A stretch of DNA of 64,000 nucleotides from Olivibacter sitiensis DSM 17696 (lineage in GTDB: Bacteria > Bacteroidota > Bacteroidia > Sphingobacteriales > Sphingobacteriaceae), in the NCBI RefSeq assembly GCF_000427965.1, contig NZ_ATZA01000017.1:1-64000 (forward strand), written 5' to 3'. A model generated the notes under the pieces. That model searched no databases and was not told the DNA's origin. It saw only the letters and a list, made by a program, of their open reading frames with translations. Numbering within the stretch: position 1 is the stretch's first letter; each line of letters opens with the position of its first letter. Made by a program: the position numbers and the translations under genes. Of this stretch, positions 1-9,282 are shown in pieces.

Positions 1-119
1 GGCTTTTTTATCTAATGAAAATATTTACTGATAATCAGTAAGTTAAGTGAGTTTATTGCCTGTTTTTAAGTTTATCCGTTTGGTAGTGATTCTCTATTTA
101 TATATTGGATATATAAGCT

Positions 120-152
120 AAAAATGGTTGCCCCTTAGGGACAACCATTTTT
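120..152. terminator. Bidirectional hairpin terminator
   Basis: Inverted repeat: AAAATGGTTG on the left, loop around TTA, CAACCATTTT on the right, with A-rich and T-rich flanks, so it can act on either strand. It lies about 70 bp past the stop of the minus-strand gene at 220 and probably ends that transcript. Confidence 0.75.
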
Positions 153-219
153 GGTTTACTAAGTATTTTCCATTCTGCTTTTTTTCTAGCACAAAATTTC
201 TCCTTGTGGGCTGATTGCA

Positions 220-1692
220 TCAATGGAGAAGTCCTGTCCATGCTTCCTGATCAAAATTATCCGTAAAGTTTTTAATCAATCGTAGAGGGGCAGGCTTTGA
301 TACATACCGGAAGGCAATGGTCATGAACTGAGGTTTTGCAGCATTCTCCACATTGTCTGAAAAATAGTCGGGGTTGTATTTGTACAAAGGGCTGGCTTCT
401 TTTTCGTTATCATAAAATTTATAGAAAGTAAGATCGGAGCTATACTCTGGCAGATTTTGTTTTTGGTTCAGATAAGTGTCTTCAACCGGATTAACCACTG
501 CCTGTTTGGAAAGCCATTCGGCGGAGTTTTCTTTCAGCACCTTGTTTACAAGCGCTTTTTTGTTGGTCAACACAGCCGATAAATCGCCGAAATACCTTTG
601 CCTTTGCTCTGCCGAACTAAATCCGTAATTGTTGCTTTTGGGTATATACAGTGCCTCCCTCTCGTAATATTCCAACAGACTTTCTAAATATTCTTTTCTG
701 CTGACTGGCACCAACAACGGCACATCGGCTTTTTTTACGAGCCAATAGCGACAAATAGGATCGTAGGTATCTTTGCTGATTTCGTTTTCCGGTACATCCT
801 GCCAGTAACCTGTGCCTGAGTTGACGGCGGCTATCAGGTCCGGGTTCTTACCGGCTAGATAATTCATGAGCGCTATTTTTGGTGCTTCCGCACCAGACTT
901 ATAATTTTTCCAGTCTTTGTAGGCATAGTTGCTCAGGTTATCAGAAAATGCGTTGGACAGGTGTTTCTGCAAGACATTAATAGCTAGGCTATTGACGAAT
1001 ACCCGGAGCACGGTGCTATATTCGTCGTTTCGGTCAACTTTGTTTTTGATACAGAGATACTCATAAAAGGCCGTCTGGAAACGATAATCAGCTAGTTTTC
1101 TATTTTCGAAGTAATGATAGCCCTCAGAAGAATAGTGGGCCTCCCAAGTGCCACCGGCAAGTGCAAAGTCGGCACGGCTTTGCTGTTCGAGCTTTTCTAT
1201 GGTGCCAAGCACCTGTTTGGCGCTTGTTTTTTCCTGTGCGGTCGTCAGCTTCTTGAAGTATTCTGCCCTTGCCGCCGGCCAGGGATATTCTTCAGCCGTA
1301 AAATATTTTCCCGGCATTCTTGCCAGTTCCTCCTTTGAGGTACAGGGGTCCCCTATTTTAGGCGGCGCTCCGCTGGTAAGCACAAAAGGTTCTTCAGTTG
1401 CTGCAAGTCCTTCCTTTTCGTCGGTTTGTGGCGGAATGGCGGAATCAGGATGTTGTTGCGGATTTGCACCGGATGCAGGTTTCTTTTTCACATCCGCGTC
1501 CAGTACTTTGTCTGCCGCTTTATCAATCGGTTTGCTCACCGTTTTATCCACCGCTTTATCGGCGGCTTTATCCGCCGATTTTTGCGCCGCCTGCGTTACC
1601 TTTTTCTCCAGTTTTTTGAGCAACTGTGCCTGGCTACTACTGCCGCATAGCATGAACAGCAATATTGCAAAAAGCGCTTTTATAGTTTTCAT
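220..1692 (-). CDS. Secreted protein of unknown function with Lys/Ala/Asp repeat
   Basis: A 490-residue protein that I do not recognise. It begins with a clear signal peptide ending near SSSQAQ, so it is exported. Residues about 35-70 are a low-complexity amphipathic stretch built from DKAADK/DKAVDK-like tetrads, followed by a Pro/Gln-rich linker and a largely alpha-helical C-terminal body rich in Tyr, Asn and Lys. The signal peptide closely resembles that of the next upstream gene (1757-2974), 64 bp away and on the same strand, so the two are probably co-transcribed and may act together. The start is ATG at 1692. No catalytic motif is visible. Confidence 0.8.
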   Translation of the reverse strand: MKTIKALFAILLFMLCGSSSQAQLLKKLEKKVTQAAQKSADKAADKAVDKTVSKPIDKAADKVLDADVKKKPASGANPQQHPDSAIPPQTDEKEGLAATEEPFVLTSGAPPKIGDPCTSKEELARMPGKYFTAEEYPWPAARAEYFKKLTTAQEKTSAKQVLGTIEKLEQQSRADFALAGGTWEAHYSSEGYHYFENRKLADYRFQTAFYEYLCIKNKVDRNDEYSTVLRVFVNSLAINVLQKHLSNAFSDNLSNYAYKDWKNYKSGAEAPKIALMNYLAGKNPDLIAAVNSGTGYWQDVPENEISKDTYDPICRYWLVKKADVPLLVPVSRKEYLESLLEYYEREALYIPKSNNYGFSSAEQRQRYFGDLSAVLTNKKALVNKVLKENSAEWLSKQAVVNPVEDTYLNQKQNLPEYSSDLTFYKFYDNEKEASPLYKYNPDYFSDNVENAAKPQFMTIAFRYVSKPAPLRLIKNFTDNFDQEAWTGLLH

Positions 1693-1756
1693 TTTATTCT
1701 CATTTTTTTATCAAACACTAAAACAGAACATATTTTTTTATCATAAGCTGTGTGGC

Positions 1757-2974
1757 TTAATCCAAAGGTTTATAAGATTCTGTTGGCCTCTTATCACCAA
1801 AAAAGTAGTTATAGACATATTCATAATTAAAGCGGTTGAGGATGGTATCCATATAATGAATGTCGCCCGCAAGATTTTTGCTCAGCGGAGGAGCCCACCG
1901 GACGACGAGCCATTGCGGGTCGCCGGAAACGCTCGCCTCTTTCACGCCTTTTTTAAGCTTCAGCAAGGGGAAAAAAGTGGGGTAGCCATCACTATTTTGA
2001 AAGGTACCGGATGACGTCTGAAACCATGGAAACGTGGAGTTTTCGTCCGCATTGGCGAAATCAAAAAGACCAAGCTGGTTGTTTTCCGACAAATACACGT
2101 TTTCGTTCGCCTTTGCAGCGAACCGCTTTTTGAAAATCTGAAACCCGCCGTTTGCCCTCGCTTTCAGGTTAATGTCTTTGCTGCCCCCATTGATGGCCAT
2201 CTGGTACATCAGCGGAAGCTGCTTTTCCACTTGCCTGATGAACTCCCCGACGGTAACCTGCTCAAAGGGCAGCGGTTGGCGGTTTTTCGTCATAATGACC
2301 ACATAAAAATCATCTTTACCATCGGTAACCTGACCGTTCGGGATGTAATAGTGTACGTAATTTTTCAGGTTTGGGTGGTTGGTGAAATTCCGGAATTTCG
2401 CTGCCTCGGCATACCAAGTTTTGTCGAGCGACCCTTTCAAGCCGACCTCATAGCGTGGCATTAAAAAATAATATTCCTCGGGTGTGGACAGCGAAACTAG
2501 TTGCTTCGAGATGGTCTCCACGCCGTTCGCCTCGATCAGCCACCTGATATGGTGGCCGGTTTCCGGCACAAATTTCCCGCTGGCATCTTTTTTCAGGAAG
2601 AGCGATAATTTGGCATAAGCTCCATAATAATTCGGCCAGGCATTCCGGTTGTTTTTCTCCGCTTCGTTGTAGTCATAATCCTTGCTCGTTACCGGTTCGG
2701 ATTTGTCAGGCACAAAGGTGTACCATTTCATATCACCGAGCATTCCTTTCGGCGAATAGGTCTGCTGTATCCAGGTGAGCATGGCCTGGGCATATCCTGC
2801 CTGTTTTGCCGTATAGTTCCGGTCTTGGTTGATTATCGCTTTGGGCGGTTCTTTGAACTCGATTTTCCTCAGCCAGCCGATATCGATATCGGCGTAAGCC
2901 TTCCGTGTCGATTGTGCCTGGCTGCTGCCCACCACGAACAGCAGTACCGCAAAAAGTGATTGCATCGTTTTCAT
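1757..2974 (-). CDS. Secreted protein of unknown function
   Basis: A 405-residue exported protein with a signal peptide ending near GSSQAQ. The mature part is rich in Tyr, Trp, Lys and Asn, with no cysteine pattern or recognisable enzyme motif. It lies 64 bp upstream of the other secreted protein at 220-1692 and shares the start of its signal peptide (MKT followed by LFAxLLF), which suggests an origin by duplication of the leader or a common cassette. A short GC palindrome (CCCCCTCGAGAGGGGG, 3010-3025) lies in its 5' region. Function unknown. Confidence 0.8.
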   Translation of the reverse strand: MKTMQSLFAVLLFVVGSSQAQSTRKAYADIDIGWLRKIEFKEPPKAIINQDRNYTAKQAGYAQAMLTWIQQTYSPKGMLGDMKWYTFVPDKSEPVTSKDYDYNEAEKNNRNAWPNYYGAYAKLSLFLKKDASGKFVPETGHHIRWLIEANGVETISKQLVSLSTPEEYYFLMPRYEVGLKGSLDKTWYAEAAKFRNFTNHPNLKNYVHYYIPNGQVTDGKDDFYVVIMTKNRQPLPFEQVTVGEFIRQVEKQLPLMYQMAINGGSKDINLKARANGGFQIFKKRFAAKANENVYLSENNQLGLFDFANADENSTFPWFQTSSGTFQNSDGYPTFFPLLKLKKGVKEASVSGDPQWLVVRWAPPLSKNLAGDIHYMDTILNRFNYEYVYNYFFGDKRPTESYKPLD

Positions 2975-3131
2975 TTCTGCTTTAATTTTTGTTTTATCAA
3001 TTTTTTCCTCCCCCTCGAGAGGGGGATATATCAGCCTACTACCTGCTTAACTCGACACATAGCCTAATACGGCTAAATCGGAACAAAATGAGATTTCATT
3101 TTTTGCTTTTTTTCTATCAAATGATCGATTA

Positions 3132-4565
3132 TTATTGTTTATTCACAGGCATGATAAACTCACCTGATATCTCTACCGATTCATTTTTGCAAGCCATTAC
3201 ATCACCCATATTCCAAATAATGCCGCTGAAACTTCCGGATACGATGGCTCCGTTTTCATTCTTATATTCCGTCAATGTGAGCGACCCGGCAGAGGGTTTC
3301 CCGCTTTTACAGCCATTGCCATCTTTCAGCAACTCATCGTTAACACTGGTGTACCCATCGGTGCTTTGTCCTTTCTGATAAATAATGGCTACAGTACCTG
3401 CGGGAGCAGCGCTTGTTAAAAAGGGTAAGTTGCCGATTTGCGGACGCTCGGCAGCTATTGTTACCGTTTTTTGGTCGGTATGTGTAAATGTAATGCCAAG
3501 CTCGCCGTTATCGCTCACATATAATACTGCCATATTGCCGGTGGGCTGAAAACCTCCGTCGAGCCTGACAATATCCCGTTCTGAAAAAACGGACTCAACA
3601 CCATTGACGGTAAATTTGGCGTAATACTTATCCACAATGGTTATATTGCTCAACAGGATGAGCTTAGTGGTCTTGTTGGCCTGTGTAGCTTCTATATCCA
3701 CAGATACGGATACCGTGTTTGGTGTAGGAACCTGGTCTGGTGCCGTATAGGTGGCTTTAGAGCCGGAAGACTGTAGTTTGCCCCTTGCCGGCGAGAGCCG
3801 CCATGCTTTAAAATCCAGCCTGTAAGCCTTCAATTGCTCCAAGCTGGTGCTCAGGTCGACTATTTTCGGCAGAGGCGCCAGATCCTCATCATCGGCATCT
3901 TTTGGATATATCGGGGTAAGCGGGACCAAATCCTCCAGTTCTTCCTTCGCTGTACCCTTGGTTTTGGCAAAACCGTTTACGTACAGTTGTACCTGTCCTT
4001 TTGTTTTTACGAGGGCATTCTGGGGCGCCAGCCGAAAGTCTATCAGCTTGCCCGTAACCCAATCGCTGAAATGGTCGGTTTGCACAGATAGTGTTTTGGC
4101 CGTTTCATCCGTTATGGTATTGCGGTAGCCCAGCCAGGTGCCGTCGCTTTTTTGTGTGGCTATCCAGCAAAGGCCAGGCTGTAGGTCTGCCCCATATTTC
4201 ATGGTAATGGTAATGGGCTTGGCAAAATTTACGTCTTCGGGCGTAAGGCGGTAACCATTGCCGGCACCCAGCGGCGCCTCGTTGGTAATGGCTTGTATGC
4301 CGATGGTGGTATTGGTACCGAGCGCACCTGCCGGAATATCAAGGATAATCTGCCCATCGGGCGACTGTACGCGCCCGCCACCTGCACCTACCTGCTGGGT
4401 ATAAACGCTGCCAGTGGATGTTCCTTTTGAGGTAACAGCAGGTGTCAGATTCGAGAAGTCGATTTCTTCGCCAGAGCTCTGATTGTCTTTTTTGCACGAT
4501 AGCAGCAAACATGCCAATGATATGGCCAACAATCCACCATATAGTATAGGTTTTGATGTGTTCAT
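3132..4565 (-). CDS. Lipoprotein with ZU5-like domain
   Basis: A 477-residue lipoprotein: hydrophobic leader followed by the lipobox LLSC at about residue 24. Residues about 58-120 contain the pattern GGGRVxSPDGxxxLDIPAGAL, then TI.I and P...GYRLTPEDVxFAKPITITxxY, which is typical of ZU5-like beta domains seen in many Bacteroidota surface lipoproteins. The rest looks like Ig-like beta segments with an interior TAPDQVPTPNTVSVSV strand pattern. It probably sits on the outer membrane; the ligand is unknown. It lies 35 bp from the neighbouring lipoprotein gene 4601-5338 and is probably co-transcribed with it. Confidence 0.8.
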   Translation of the reverse strand: MNTSKPILYGGLLAISLACLLLSCKKDNQSSGEEIDFSNLTPAVTSKGTSTGSVYTQQVGAGGGRVQSPDGQIILDIPAGALGTNTTIGIQAITNEAPLGAGNGYRLTPEDVNFAKPITITMKYGADLQPGLCWIATQKSDGTWLGYRNTITDETAKTLSVQTDHFSDWVTGKLIDFRLAPQNALVKTKGQVQLYVNGFAKTKGTAKEELEDLVPLTPIYPKDADDEDLAPLPKIVDLSTSLEQLKAYRLDFKAWRLSPARGKLQSSGSKATYTAPDQVPTPNTVSVSVDIEATQANKTTKLILLSNITIVDKYYAKFTVNGVESVFSERDIVRLDGGFQPTGNMAVLYVSDNGELGITFTHTDQKTVTIAAERPQIGNLPFLTSAAPAGTVAIIYQKGQSTDGYTSVNDELLKDGNGCKSGKPSAGSLTLTEYKNENGAIVSGSFSGIIWNMGDVMACKNESVEISGEFIMPVNKQ

Positions 4566-4600
4566 GATTTTTTGTTTTAGTCGTAAAATCTTTCCGTTCC

Positions 4601-5338
4601 TTACTTATTGTAAAAGGGGTTTCCGCCAATAAAGACAAGCTCGCTGGTAGCCGTAACCTTATTATTAAATACGCCGCTAAATGATTTGGTGATTTTTCTA
4701 CCGTCAGCATAATGGAGTATCAACGTGAAGTTTTTTATTTCGTAAGTGCCATTTCCGGGAGCCCTTTCCGGATATTGGTTGGGTATATTGAAATTGCTGA
4801 CGAATGCCCCCATGTCATTGAATGTTCCATTTGAAGTAAATTCAATCATAGGCTGCGGTTCAGTAGCATTATATGGGTAGTTGGGTATCGTTGACCAGTT
4901 GGGTATGGTATTGTATTTTCCAGAAAGTTTTACATCATCCACTGAGGTGAGCTTATATAAGCGGTTAGTGTAGCCAACTTTTTCCAATTCCGTTTCACTT
5001 ATCTTTTTTACCTGGATAGTTTCATAGGGATTGGTAAAGGTTCCTGTGCTGCCATTCATGGTGAAAGTGCCCCAAGTACCTCCAGTCTGATTCCTGGAGA
5101 AATCCAAAAATCCTTCTGTCGGAAGTTGGTTGAAATAATCACCGTTGGGCAGGACAATCTTCCAGTCTAGATTAGCCCAGTTACCAGTTGAGCCGGTCCT
5201 TAAGCCCATCCATATTTCAAAGGGAGGGTTACTGCCATTCTTATTGTCATCATCTGGTTTAATTTCATTTTTTGCACACGATGGTATCGCAGTAAACGAT
5301 ATAACTATTAAGTATAAAAAGTGCTTTTTCATAATCAT
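4601..5338 (-). CDS. Small lipoprotein of unknown function
   Basis: A 245-residue lipoprotein with lipobox IPSC near residue 20, followed by an acidic/Asn linker (KPDDDNKNG) as expected for an outer-membrane lipoprotein. The rest is predicted beta-rich with many Gly, Asn, Thr and Tyr. No family recognised. Two ATG codons are possible (5338 and 5332); the second gives the standard MKKHF leader. It is divergent from the histidine kinase at 5478, with a 139-bp spacer, so it may be a target or sensor partner of that two-component system; this is inference from position only. Confidence 0.75.
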   Translation of the reverse strand: MIMKKHFLYLIVISFTAIPSCAKNEIKPDDDNKNGSNPPFEIWMGLRTGSTGNWANLDWKIVLPNGDYFNQLPTEGFLDFSRNQTGGTWGTFTMNGSTGTFTNPYETIQVKKISETELEKVGYTNRLYKLTSVDDVKLSGKYNTIPNWSTIPNYPYNATEPQPMIEFTSNGTFNDMGAFVSNFNIPNQYPERAPGNGTYEIKNFTLILHYADGRKITKSFSGVFNNKVTATSELVFIGGNPFYNK

Positions 5339-5424
5339 AAAATTTAAATTGCTTTGCAGTGTAAAATTGAAACACTTTGTCGTTTGCTACAATCCCGAAA
5401 AAAGTTGAATTTTAAGGAGGAAAA

Positions 5425-5444
5425 AATCCCCTGAAAAGGGGATT
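5425..5444 (-). terminator. Hairpin followed by T-run on the minus strand
   Basis: The perfect 7-bp stem AATCCCC / GGGGATT with a 6-nt loop is followed, on the minus strand, by six T residues. It looks like an intrinsic terminator but lies between two divergent genes with no gene reading into it. It may shield the kinase promoter region from antisense reading, or be an RNA leader element. Confidence 0.4.
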
Positions 5445-5477
5445 GAGAAATGAGGTTAATTAATCTTAATTTGCAAT

Positions 5478-7436
5478 ATGGGAAAATGCTTGCTGATTTT
5501 TGTTTGTTGTTGTTTGCATACTGCCGTTGGTTTTGCCCAAACGGGATATGTGCGTCAATTGAAAGCCCTCATTCAACAGAATAAACAAGATAGTGCAAGC
5601 GCATTGGCTTATAACCGCTTGGTCTTGATGGGTGAAGATTATGGCGTTCCCAGCACTGACACAATGGTGGAAAAAGCATTGCAAGTGAGCCAGCGAAGCA
5701 ACAGTAAAGCACAAACAGCTTTTGCATTGCTGAATAAGGCGCTGGCAATGACGAAAAACGGAAAATATGACACCGCACTATATACTACGAATAGAGCAAA
5801 GGATATTTTAAATCAAACCGACACCTCAAAAAATACGGAGTCGCTATCTATTTACTATTTTACAAGGGGCATGATACTGCTGCCGCAGGGGTCTTTTAAA
5901 GAAGAAACCTTAGCCAGTTTTTTAAAGGCACTTGAGCTGTCAAAAAAAACAGATTTTAAATACCTGACTGCCATTTGCTACAGTGGAGTTGGCAAAGCTT
6001 ATGATTATCTACGTCAATTCGAACATGAGATTGATAACAACAAAGCGTTCCTGGCTTTTGCTGGCAGATCCCCGGTTGATACGCTAATTCTTGCAAAAGC
6101 CTACAATAATTTAGGTTCTGCTTACCTAAATGCGGGCGATAAAACGACCGCTACCAGGTATTTCAAAGACTTTGAGCAATTGCTGCCCCGCTTGCAAAGC
6201 CCCTACATGTCGTGGCTATTTTATAATAATACAGCACATCGGCTGATGGAGGACGAGCAATACAAAGAGGCTATACAAAACGCATTGCAGGCAATTGAAA
6301 TTGCAAAGGCAAACTTATCGCCTTTTGATCGACTGGCCACCTATTATCTTTTGGGGTACATTCATTTTGTAGATAACGATTTTTCAAAAAGCAAATCCTA
6401 CATGGATAGTACTTATACCATTGCAGAAGAAGCAGGTTCAAAAGAGTATGTCATGTATGCTGCAAGTGCCCTGGCGGAAATAGAGGGCAAACTTGGAAAT
6501 TATAAATCGGCAGCGGAATATTTAACACTACAGTTGAATTTATCTGATAGCATTTCTAACGATAAATCAAAAATCAATGCCAATTTCCTGACCATTCAAT
6601 ATCAGACGGCTCAGAAAGAAGCACAGATTGAATTGCAACAGGCAACTATCCAACAAAAAAACACGCTCAATTATATCCTTTTCGGAAGCGCAGCCGCGTT
6701 GGCGCTTATCCTGCTGCTGGGCTATCGCAATTATCAGCATAAGCAAAAGCTGCAAAAAGTAAAAATTGCAGAATTAGAAACCGAAAAACAATTATTAGCC
6801 ACCCAATCCCTGCTGAAAGGACAGGCGGATGAACGCAGTCGCTTGGCCAAAGATCTGCACGACGGGTTAGGCGGCATGCTGAGCGGCGTAAAACTACAAT
6901 TAGGGGCTATGAAAGGAAACCTTATATTAACTGAAGAAAATGGCATGTTGTTCAACAGTGCGCTGAACAAACTCGACGAGTCCATCTCCGAGATGCGCCG
7001 GGTAGCGCACAACATGATGCCCGAAGCCTTGATCCGTCTTGGCTTGGAGCAGGCGTTGCAGGATTATTGCAAAAACATTGGCGCTTCTGGTGCTTTTGTT
7101 ATCGACACCGAACTTCACGGCCTTGAACAAAGACTGGATGCCACAACGGAAGTAACCATTTACCGCATCGTTCAGGAATTGGTCAATAACGCCATAAAAC
7201 ATTCAGGTGCAGAGCAGGTACTCGTTCAGGTTGTGCGACACGACAAGTCACTCACGATTACGGTAGAAGATAACGGCAAAGGTTTCGATACCACATCATG
7301 GGAGCAAAAGGATACTACGGGCCTGCAGAATATCCGTTCAAGGGTCAACTATTTACGTGGTCATATGGACGTTAAATCGCAGCCAGGCAAAGGCACTTCG
7401 GTATATATAGAATGTACAATAGAAGATAATGGATAA
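5478..7436 (+). CDS. TPR-containing sensor histidine kinase, NarX/DesK-type
   Basis: A 652-residue membrane histidine kinase. A signal peptide (residues 1-21) is followed by a periplasmic array of TPR-like helices (about 40-380) with typical YNNLGSAYLNAGD, YYLLGYIHF and LAEIEGKLGNY repeats, one transmembrane helix (about 395-415), a coiled coil, then a HisKA_3 dimerisation box RLAKDLHDGLGGMLS with phospho-acceptor His461, and a HATPase_c domain with N box (ELVNNAIKHS) and G boxes (DNGKGFD, GLQNIRSRV). It overlaps the response regulator gene by 8 bp (shared ATGGATAA), so the two are translationally coupled. The TPR input domain suggests that it senses a protein or peptide in the periplasm; the stimulus is unknown. 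Confidence 0.93.
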   Translation: MGKCLLIFVCCCLHTAVGFAQTGYVRQLKALIQQNKQDSASALAYNRLVLMGEDYGVPSTDTMVEKALQVSQRSNSKAQTAFALLNKALAMTKNGKYDTALYTTNRAKDILNQTDTSKNTESLSIYYFTRGMILLPQGSFKEETLASFLKALELSKKTDFKYLTAICYSGVGKAYDYLRQFEHEIDNNKAFLAFAGRSPVDTLILAKAYNNLGSAYLNAGDKTTATRYFKDFEQLLPRLQSPYMSWLFYNNTAHRLMEDEQYKEAIQNALQAIEIAKANLSPFDRLATYYLLGYIHFVDNDFSKSKSYMDSTYTIAEEAGSKEYVMYAASALAEIEGKLGNYKSAAEYLTLQLNLSDSISNDKSKINANFLTIQYQTAQKEAQIELQQATIQQKNTLNYILFGSAAALALILLLGYRNYQHKQKLQKVKIAELETEKQLLATQSLLKGQADERSRLAKDLHDGLGGMLSGVKLQLGAMKGNLILTEENGMLFNSALNKLDESISEMRRVAHNMMPEALIRLGLEQALQDYCKNIGASGAFVIDTELHGLEQRLDATTEVTIYRIVQELVNNAIKHSGAEQVLVQVVRHDKSLTITVEDNGKGFDTTSWEQKDTTGLQNIRSRVNYLRGHMDVKSQPGKGTSVYIECTIEDNG

Positions 7437-8052
7437 AATAAAAGTGTTGGTGGTAGACGATCACCCCATGGTCTTGGAGGGGATGCAGGCCATGCTTTCC
7501 CAGATCGACTTTGTGCAGATTACAGGTCTTGCAAGAAATGCCTACCTGGCTATGGAAGACATAAAAACAGCTATACCGGATATTGTGATTACCGATATTA
7601 ACATGCCAGAGATCAGCGGCGTAGAGCTTACGGCAAAAATAAAAAAGGAATATCCCTCTGTCAAAGTGATTGCCATGAGCACCTTTAACGAACGGAGCCT
7701 CATTTCACAAATGGTACAGCAAGGCGCATCGGGTTACCTGCTCAAAAGCGCTTCCCGGGAGCAGATTGAAGAAGCGATATCCACCGTAAGCAGAAACAAA
7801 CTGTATATGAGCTTAGATCTCGAACTAAGCAACAAGGAACAGGATGAAATGAGCAAGTTACCAGTACTGACGAGCCGTGAAAAAGAAGTGCTATCCCTTA
7901 TAGCCGAAGGTTTCACCAATTCACAGATCGCTGAAAAATTATTTGTAAGTCCCTACACGGTTGACAGCCACCGCAAAAACCTGCTTACCAAATTTGATGT
8001 AAACAACACCGCAGGACTGATAAAATTGGCAGCAAAGTACGGATTGGTGTAA
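7429..8052 (+). CDS. Response regulator, NarL/FixJ family
   Basis: A 207-residue two-component regulator. The receiver domain (1-120) has acidic pocket residues D10/D11, phospho-acceptor Asp56 in the ITDINMP motif, a conserved Thr/Ser region (MSTF) and the Lys of GYLLKSAS. The C-terminal LuxR-type helix-turn-helix (about 145-200) reads LTSREKEVLSLIAEGFTNSQIAEKLFVSPYTV. The partner is the overlapping kinase at 5478. Targets are unknown; the divergent lipoprotein genes are candidates because of position. Confidence 0.95.
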   Translation: MDKIKVLVVDDHPMVLEGMQAMLSQIDFVQITGLARNAYLAMEDIKTAIPDIVITDINMPEISGVELTAKIKKEYPSVKVIAMSTFNERSLISQMVQQGASGYLLKSASREQIEEAISTVSRNKLYMSLDLELSNKEQDEMSKLPVLTSREKEVLSLIAEGFTNSQIAEKLFVSPYTVDSHRKNLLTKFDVNNTAGLIKLAAKYGLV

Positions 8053-8093
8053 AATGCTTACGAACCCTGCTTTACGGATACCGTTAGCCGTTG

Positions 8094-9116
8094 TCAACGC
8101 CACCCCAAACCAGGTGCCACATGCTCCAATATAGCGGACAGCACGTGTACATTGTAATCCACGCCCAACGTATTGGGAATAGTTAAAAGGAGTGTATCCG
8201 CTTCCTGGATGGCTTCATCTCGCGCCAGTTCCTTGATGAGCTGATCTGGCTCTGCCGCGTAGCTCCTTCCGAAGATAGCTCGTTTGTCCTGCTCGATCAT
8301 GCCGATTTTGTCGTTCCGATCGGCCTCGTGCCCAAAGTAATAATGGTCTTGGTCGTTTACCAACGCAAAAATGGAGCGGCTTACAGAAACACGTGGCTCA
8401 CGCTGATGTCCAGCTTCTTTCCAGGCTTCCTTGTACAACCTGATCTGCTCGGCCTGCTGCACATGGAATGGCTTGCCGCTTTCGTCATATTTTAGAGTAG
8501 AGCTCTGGAGGTACATGCCGTTCTCCGCAGCCCAAACCGCCGTTGCATTAGATGCAGCGCCCCACCAGATCCGCTCCCGCAATCCTTCCGAGTATGGTTC
8601 CAAACGCAACAAGCCAGGTGGATTCGGGAACATCGGATAGGGATTAGGTTGGGCAAAGCCCACACCTTTCAGCTTATCCAAGAATTCCAGGGCCTTGCGG
8701 CGCCCCATGTCTGCATCGGTCTCTCCTTCGGCCAATTCATAACCAAAATAACGCCAACCGTCAATCACCTGTTCTGGTGAACCCCTACTGATTCCCAGTT
8801 GCAACCGACCGCCCGAAATCAAATCGGCAGCGCCAGCATCTTCTACCATATATAAGGGGTTTTCATATCGCATGTCAATCACTCCCGTGCCAATTTCTAT
8901 TTTGCTCGTCTTGGCACCGATGGCCGATAGCAAGGGAAACGGAGATGCCAGCTGGGCCGCAAAATGATGTACCCGAAAATACGCCCCATCTAAACCGATT
9001 TCTTCGGCAGCAACAGCCAAATCAATAGACTGAAGTAAGGTGTCGCTAGCAGTACGGGTTTTATACGCTGGATGATCGGACCAATGTCCAAACGATAAAA
9101 ATCCTATTTTCTTCAT
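8094..9116 (-). CDS. Luciferase-like (LLM) flavin-dependent oxidoreductase
   Basis: A 340-residue cytoplasmic protein of the bacterial luciferase-like monooxygenase superfamily. It opens with the typical KKIGFLSFGHW strand, contains EEIGLDGAYFRVHHF, the IEIGTGVIDMRYENP strand and the GGRLQLGISRGSP motif of the FMN pocket. These enzymes use reduced FMN to oxidise small organic substrates; the substrate cannot be told from sequence. The gene is convergent with the response regulator (41-bp gap). A good -7 element TAAGTTTG lies at 9154-9161 on the minus strand, about 38 bp ahead of the ATG. Confidence 0.9.
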   Translation of the reverse strand: MKKIGFLSFGHWSDHPAYKTRTASDTLLQSIDLAVAAEEIGLDGAYFRVHHFAAQLASPFPLLSAIGAKTSKIEIGTGVIDMRYENPLYMVEDAGAADLISGGRLQLGISRGSPEQVIDGWRYFGYELAEGETDADMGRRKALEFLDKLKGVGFAQPNPYPMFPNPPGLLRLEPYSEGLRERIWWGAASNATAVWAAENGMYLQSSTLKYDESGKPFHVQQAEQIRLYKEAWKEAGHQREPRVSVSRSIFALVNDQDHYYFGHEADRNDKIGMIEQDKRAIFGRSYAAEPDQLIKELARDEAIQEADTLLLTIPNTLGVDYNVHVLSAILEHVAPGLGWR

Positions 9117-9153
9117 AATTCCATTATGGCTATGTGGGTTAATATAGCGCTCA

Positions 9154-9161
9154 CAAACTTA
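9154..9161 (-). promoter_or_regulatory. -7 promoter element of the LLM oxidoreductase gene
   Basis: TAAGTTTG on the minus strand is an exact match to the Bacteroidota -7 consensus TAnnTTTG, 37 nt upstream of the ATG at 9116. Confidence 0.6.
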
Positions 9162-9234
9162 CATAAATATCCCTAATTGTTTCCAATGCCACCCTGGACA
9201 GTCTGTACTTATTACCGTATGACAAAAAGAAAAA

Positions 9235-9256
9235 GCGCAACCCAATGGGTTTGCGC
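9235..9256. terminator. Terminator after the SDR gene
   Basis: Stem GCGCAACCCA / TGGGTTTGCGC with one bulge; T-rich tract on both sides. It lies directly downstream of the minus-strand SDR gene (stop at 9283). Confidence 0.8.
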
Positions 9257-9282
9257 CTTTCTTTTTTACGCTTTCTGTCAAA

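Noticed and set aside
1148-2014. Long open frame on the plus strand opposite the two secreted-protein genes
   Set aside because: Its Ser/Cys/Phe-rich translation has no protein-like pattern and runs antisense across the start of one gene and the end of another; both minus-strand genes have clear signal peptides.
3010-3025. Perfect palindrome CCCCCTCGAGAGGGGG as terminator
   Set aside because: No T-run follows the stem on either strand in the needed position; possibly a leader hairpin or a dispersed repeat, not enough to call.
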